From the NCBI RefSeq assembly GCF_023499255.1, contig NZ_CP092183.1:4894501-4958500 (forward strand): 64,000 bases of DNA, read 5' to 3'. This document shows positions 63,367-64,000 of the stretch, in pieces. The notes under the pieces were generated by a model, which searched no databases, had not been told where the DNA came from, and saw nothing but the letters and a program-made list of their open reading frames with translations. Every line of letters starts with the position of its first letter. Position 1 is the stretch's first letter. The DNA is from Couchioplanes caeruleus (lineage in GTDB: Bacteria > Actinomycetota > Actinomycetes > Mycobacteriales > Micromonosporaceae). A program made the position numbers and the translations under genes.

Positions 63367-64000
63367 TCAGCCGGTGCGCTCGATGACCGCCCTGATCTCG
63401 CCCGACGCGTCCGAACCGGCGCCCACGCCCCAGAAGCCCGGCGTGCCCGGGATGGCGGCCAGCCCCGACAGGTACGGGTCTGAGCCGGTCACCTTGGGCC
63501 CGTACGTCACCGACCACACGCCGGAGCGGTAGCGCAGGAACAGGGAACCGGGATAGGTGACGTACGGCGGGACCGGGTTGGCGCCGCTCATCCAGAGGTT
63601 GCCGGCCGCGTCGCCCGTGACGGCGGCCAGGCTGCCTGCCTGCAGCGGGATGGTCACGCGCTGCCAGCTGGTGCCGTCCCAGTGCAGGACGAGGGGTTTC
63701 GGGGCGCTGTCGTAGTCGATGGTGCCGACAGCCCACGCGTCGGTGGCCGAACGGGCCCAGACGCTGAGCAGGCGAGCGCTGGAGATTTTCGGGATCGCGG
63801 CGACCCGCCAGGCGGAGCCGGTGCGCTGCACGACGAGTGGTTCGGGGTAGGGGGCGTTGTCGACGTACCACTCGCCGACCGCGAATGCCGCTCCACCGGC
63901 GACCGTGGTGACCGCGTGGAGGCCGCCGGTCCAGGCGTCGGCGCCCGCGACGGCGGGCTTGGTGAAGCGCTGCCCGTCCCACTCGACGATCAGCGCGTGG
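63367..64000 (-). CDS. Repeat protein, propeller-like (5' end outside the window)
   Basis: At least 211 codons run from the stop at 63367 to the right edge. The translation shows repeating units with WDG-type starts, such as WDGTSWQRVTIP then AAGNLWMSG, and earlier WDGQRFTKPAVAG then GGAAFAVGEW. The pattern suggests a beta-propeller or similar repeat protein, possibly secreted. The beginning, and any signal peptide, lies beyond 64000. It is partial, so length and start are unknown. Confidence 0.75.
   Translation of the reverse strand, partial: HALIVEWDGQRFTKPAVAGADAWTGGLHAVTTVAGGAAFAVGEWYVDNAPYPEPLVVQRTGSAWRVAAIPKISSARLLSVWARSATDAWAVGTIDYDSAPKPLVLHWDGTSWQRVTIPLQAGSLAAVTGDAAGNLWMSGANPVPPYVTYPGSLFLRYRSGVWSVTYGPKVTGSDPYLSGLAAIPGTPGFWGVGAGSDASGEIRAVIERTG

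Overview
This 64 kb window is very GC-rich actinobacterial DNA. The gene content and codon use suggest a filamentous actinomycete of the Micromonosporaceae, perhaps Actinoplanes; that assignment is inference and was not checked against a database. No rRNA, tRNA, CRISPR array, insertion sequence or phage gene was seen.

Positions 1-9600 hold an energy and redox block: a zinc alcohol dehydrogenase, a DoxX-type membrane protein, a three-subunit proton-translocating transhydrogenase (pntAA-pntAB-pntB), an internally deleted E1-alpha-like protein, and pyruvate formate-lyase with its radical-SAM activase. Positions 9600-11290 look decayed: a Fic-domain frame, a hypothetical and a secreted-protein frame are all open but none has a normal start codon. 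Positions 11291-16531 carry a peptidoglycan-binding protein, a secreted family 31 glycosidase with two inserted CBM35 modules, a universal stress protein (USP) and a small winged-helix regulator.

Positions 16543-40066 read like a dormancy or hypoxia island. They hold a CtpF-like P-type ATPase, two micro-proteins, a cyclic-nucleotide-binding protein, two CBS-BON proteins, four USPs, three Acg-type nitroreductases, glycogen phosphorylase, a SHOCT protein, pyruvate phosphate dikinase and a second DoxX protein. A 14-bp near-palindrome of the type GGGACCTTCGGCCC recurs about 20 times upstream of these genes and of several in the first block. It resembles the mycobacterial DosR/DevR box. At most of the better sites the core lies 23-24 nt before a -10-like hexamer of the form NANNNT. 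No DosR/DosS-like regulator pair lies in the window, so the regulator must be encoded elsewhere.

Positions 40082-64000 are more ordinary accessory genome: VanZ, a TetR/FAD-monooxygenase pair, an ECF sigma factor, PadR with an anchored signal peptidase, a Ser/Thr kinase with an external discoidin domain, a lipoprotein, two c-di-GMP proteins, a sixth USP (51391) with its own box, an SDR, two ABC exporters, MerR and PucR regulators, an M36 metalloprotease, a ferredoxin-like protein and, running off the right edge, a repeat protein.

Read together, the boxed genes would let the cell ferment pyruvate (pflBA, adh), balance NADH and NADPH (pntAB, if co-transcribed with doxX), recycle pyruvate to PEP (ppdK), move cations and reduce nitro or quinone compounds when respiration stops, while USP and CBS proteins sense adenylates. 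The individual families are well known. The shared promoter architecture and the addition of a fermentative pyruvate branch are the most interesting points.
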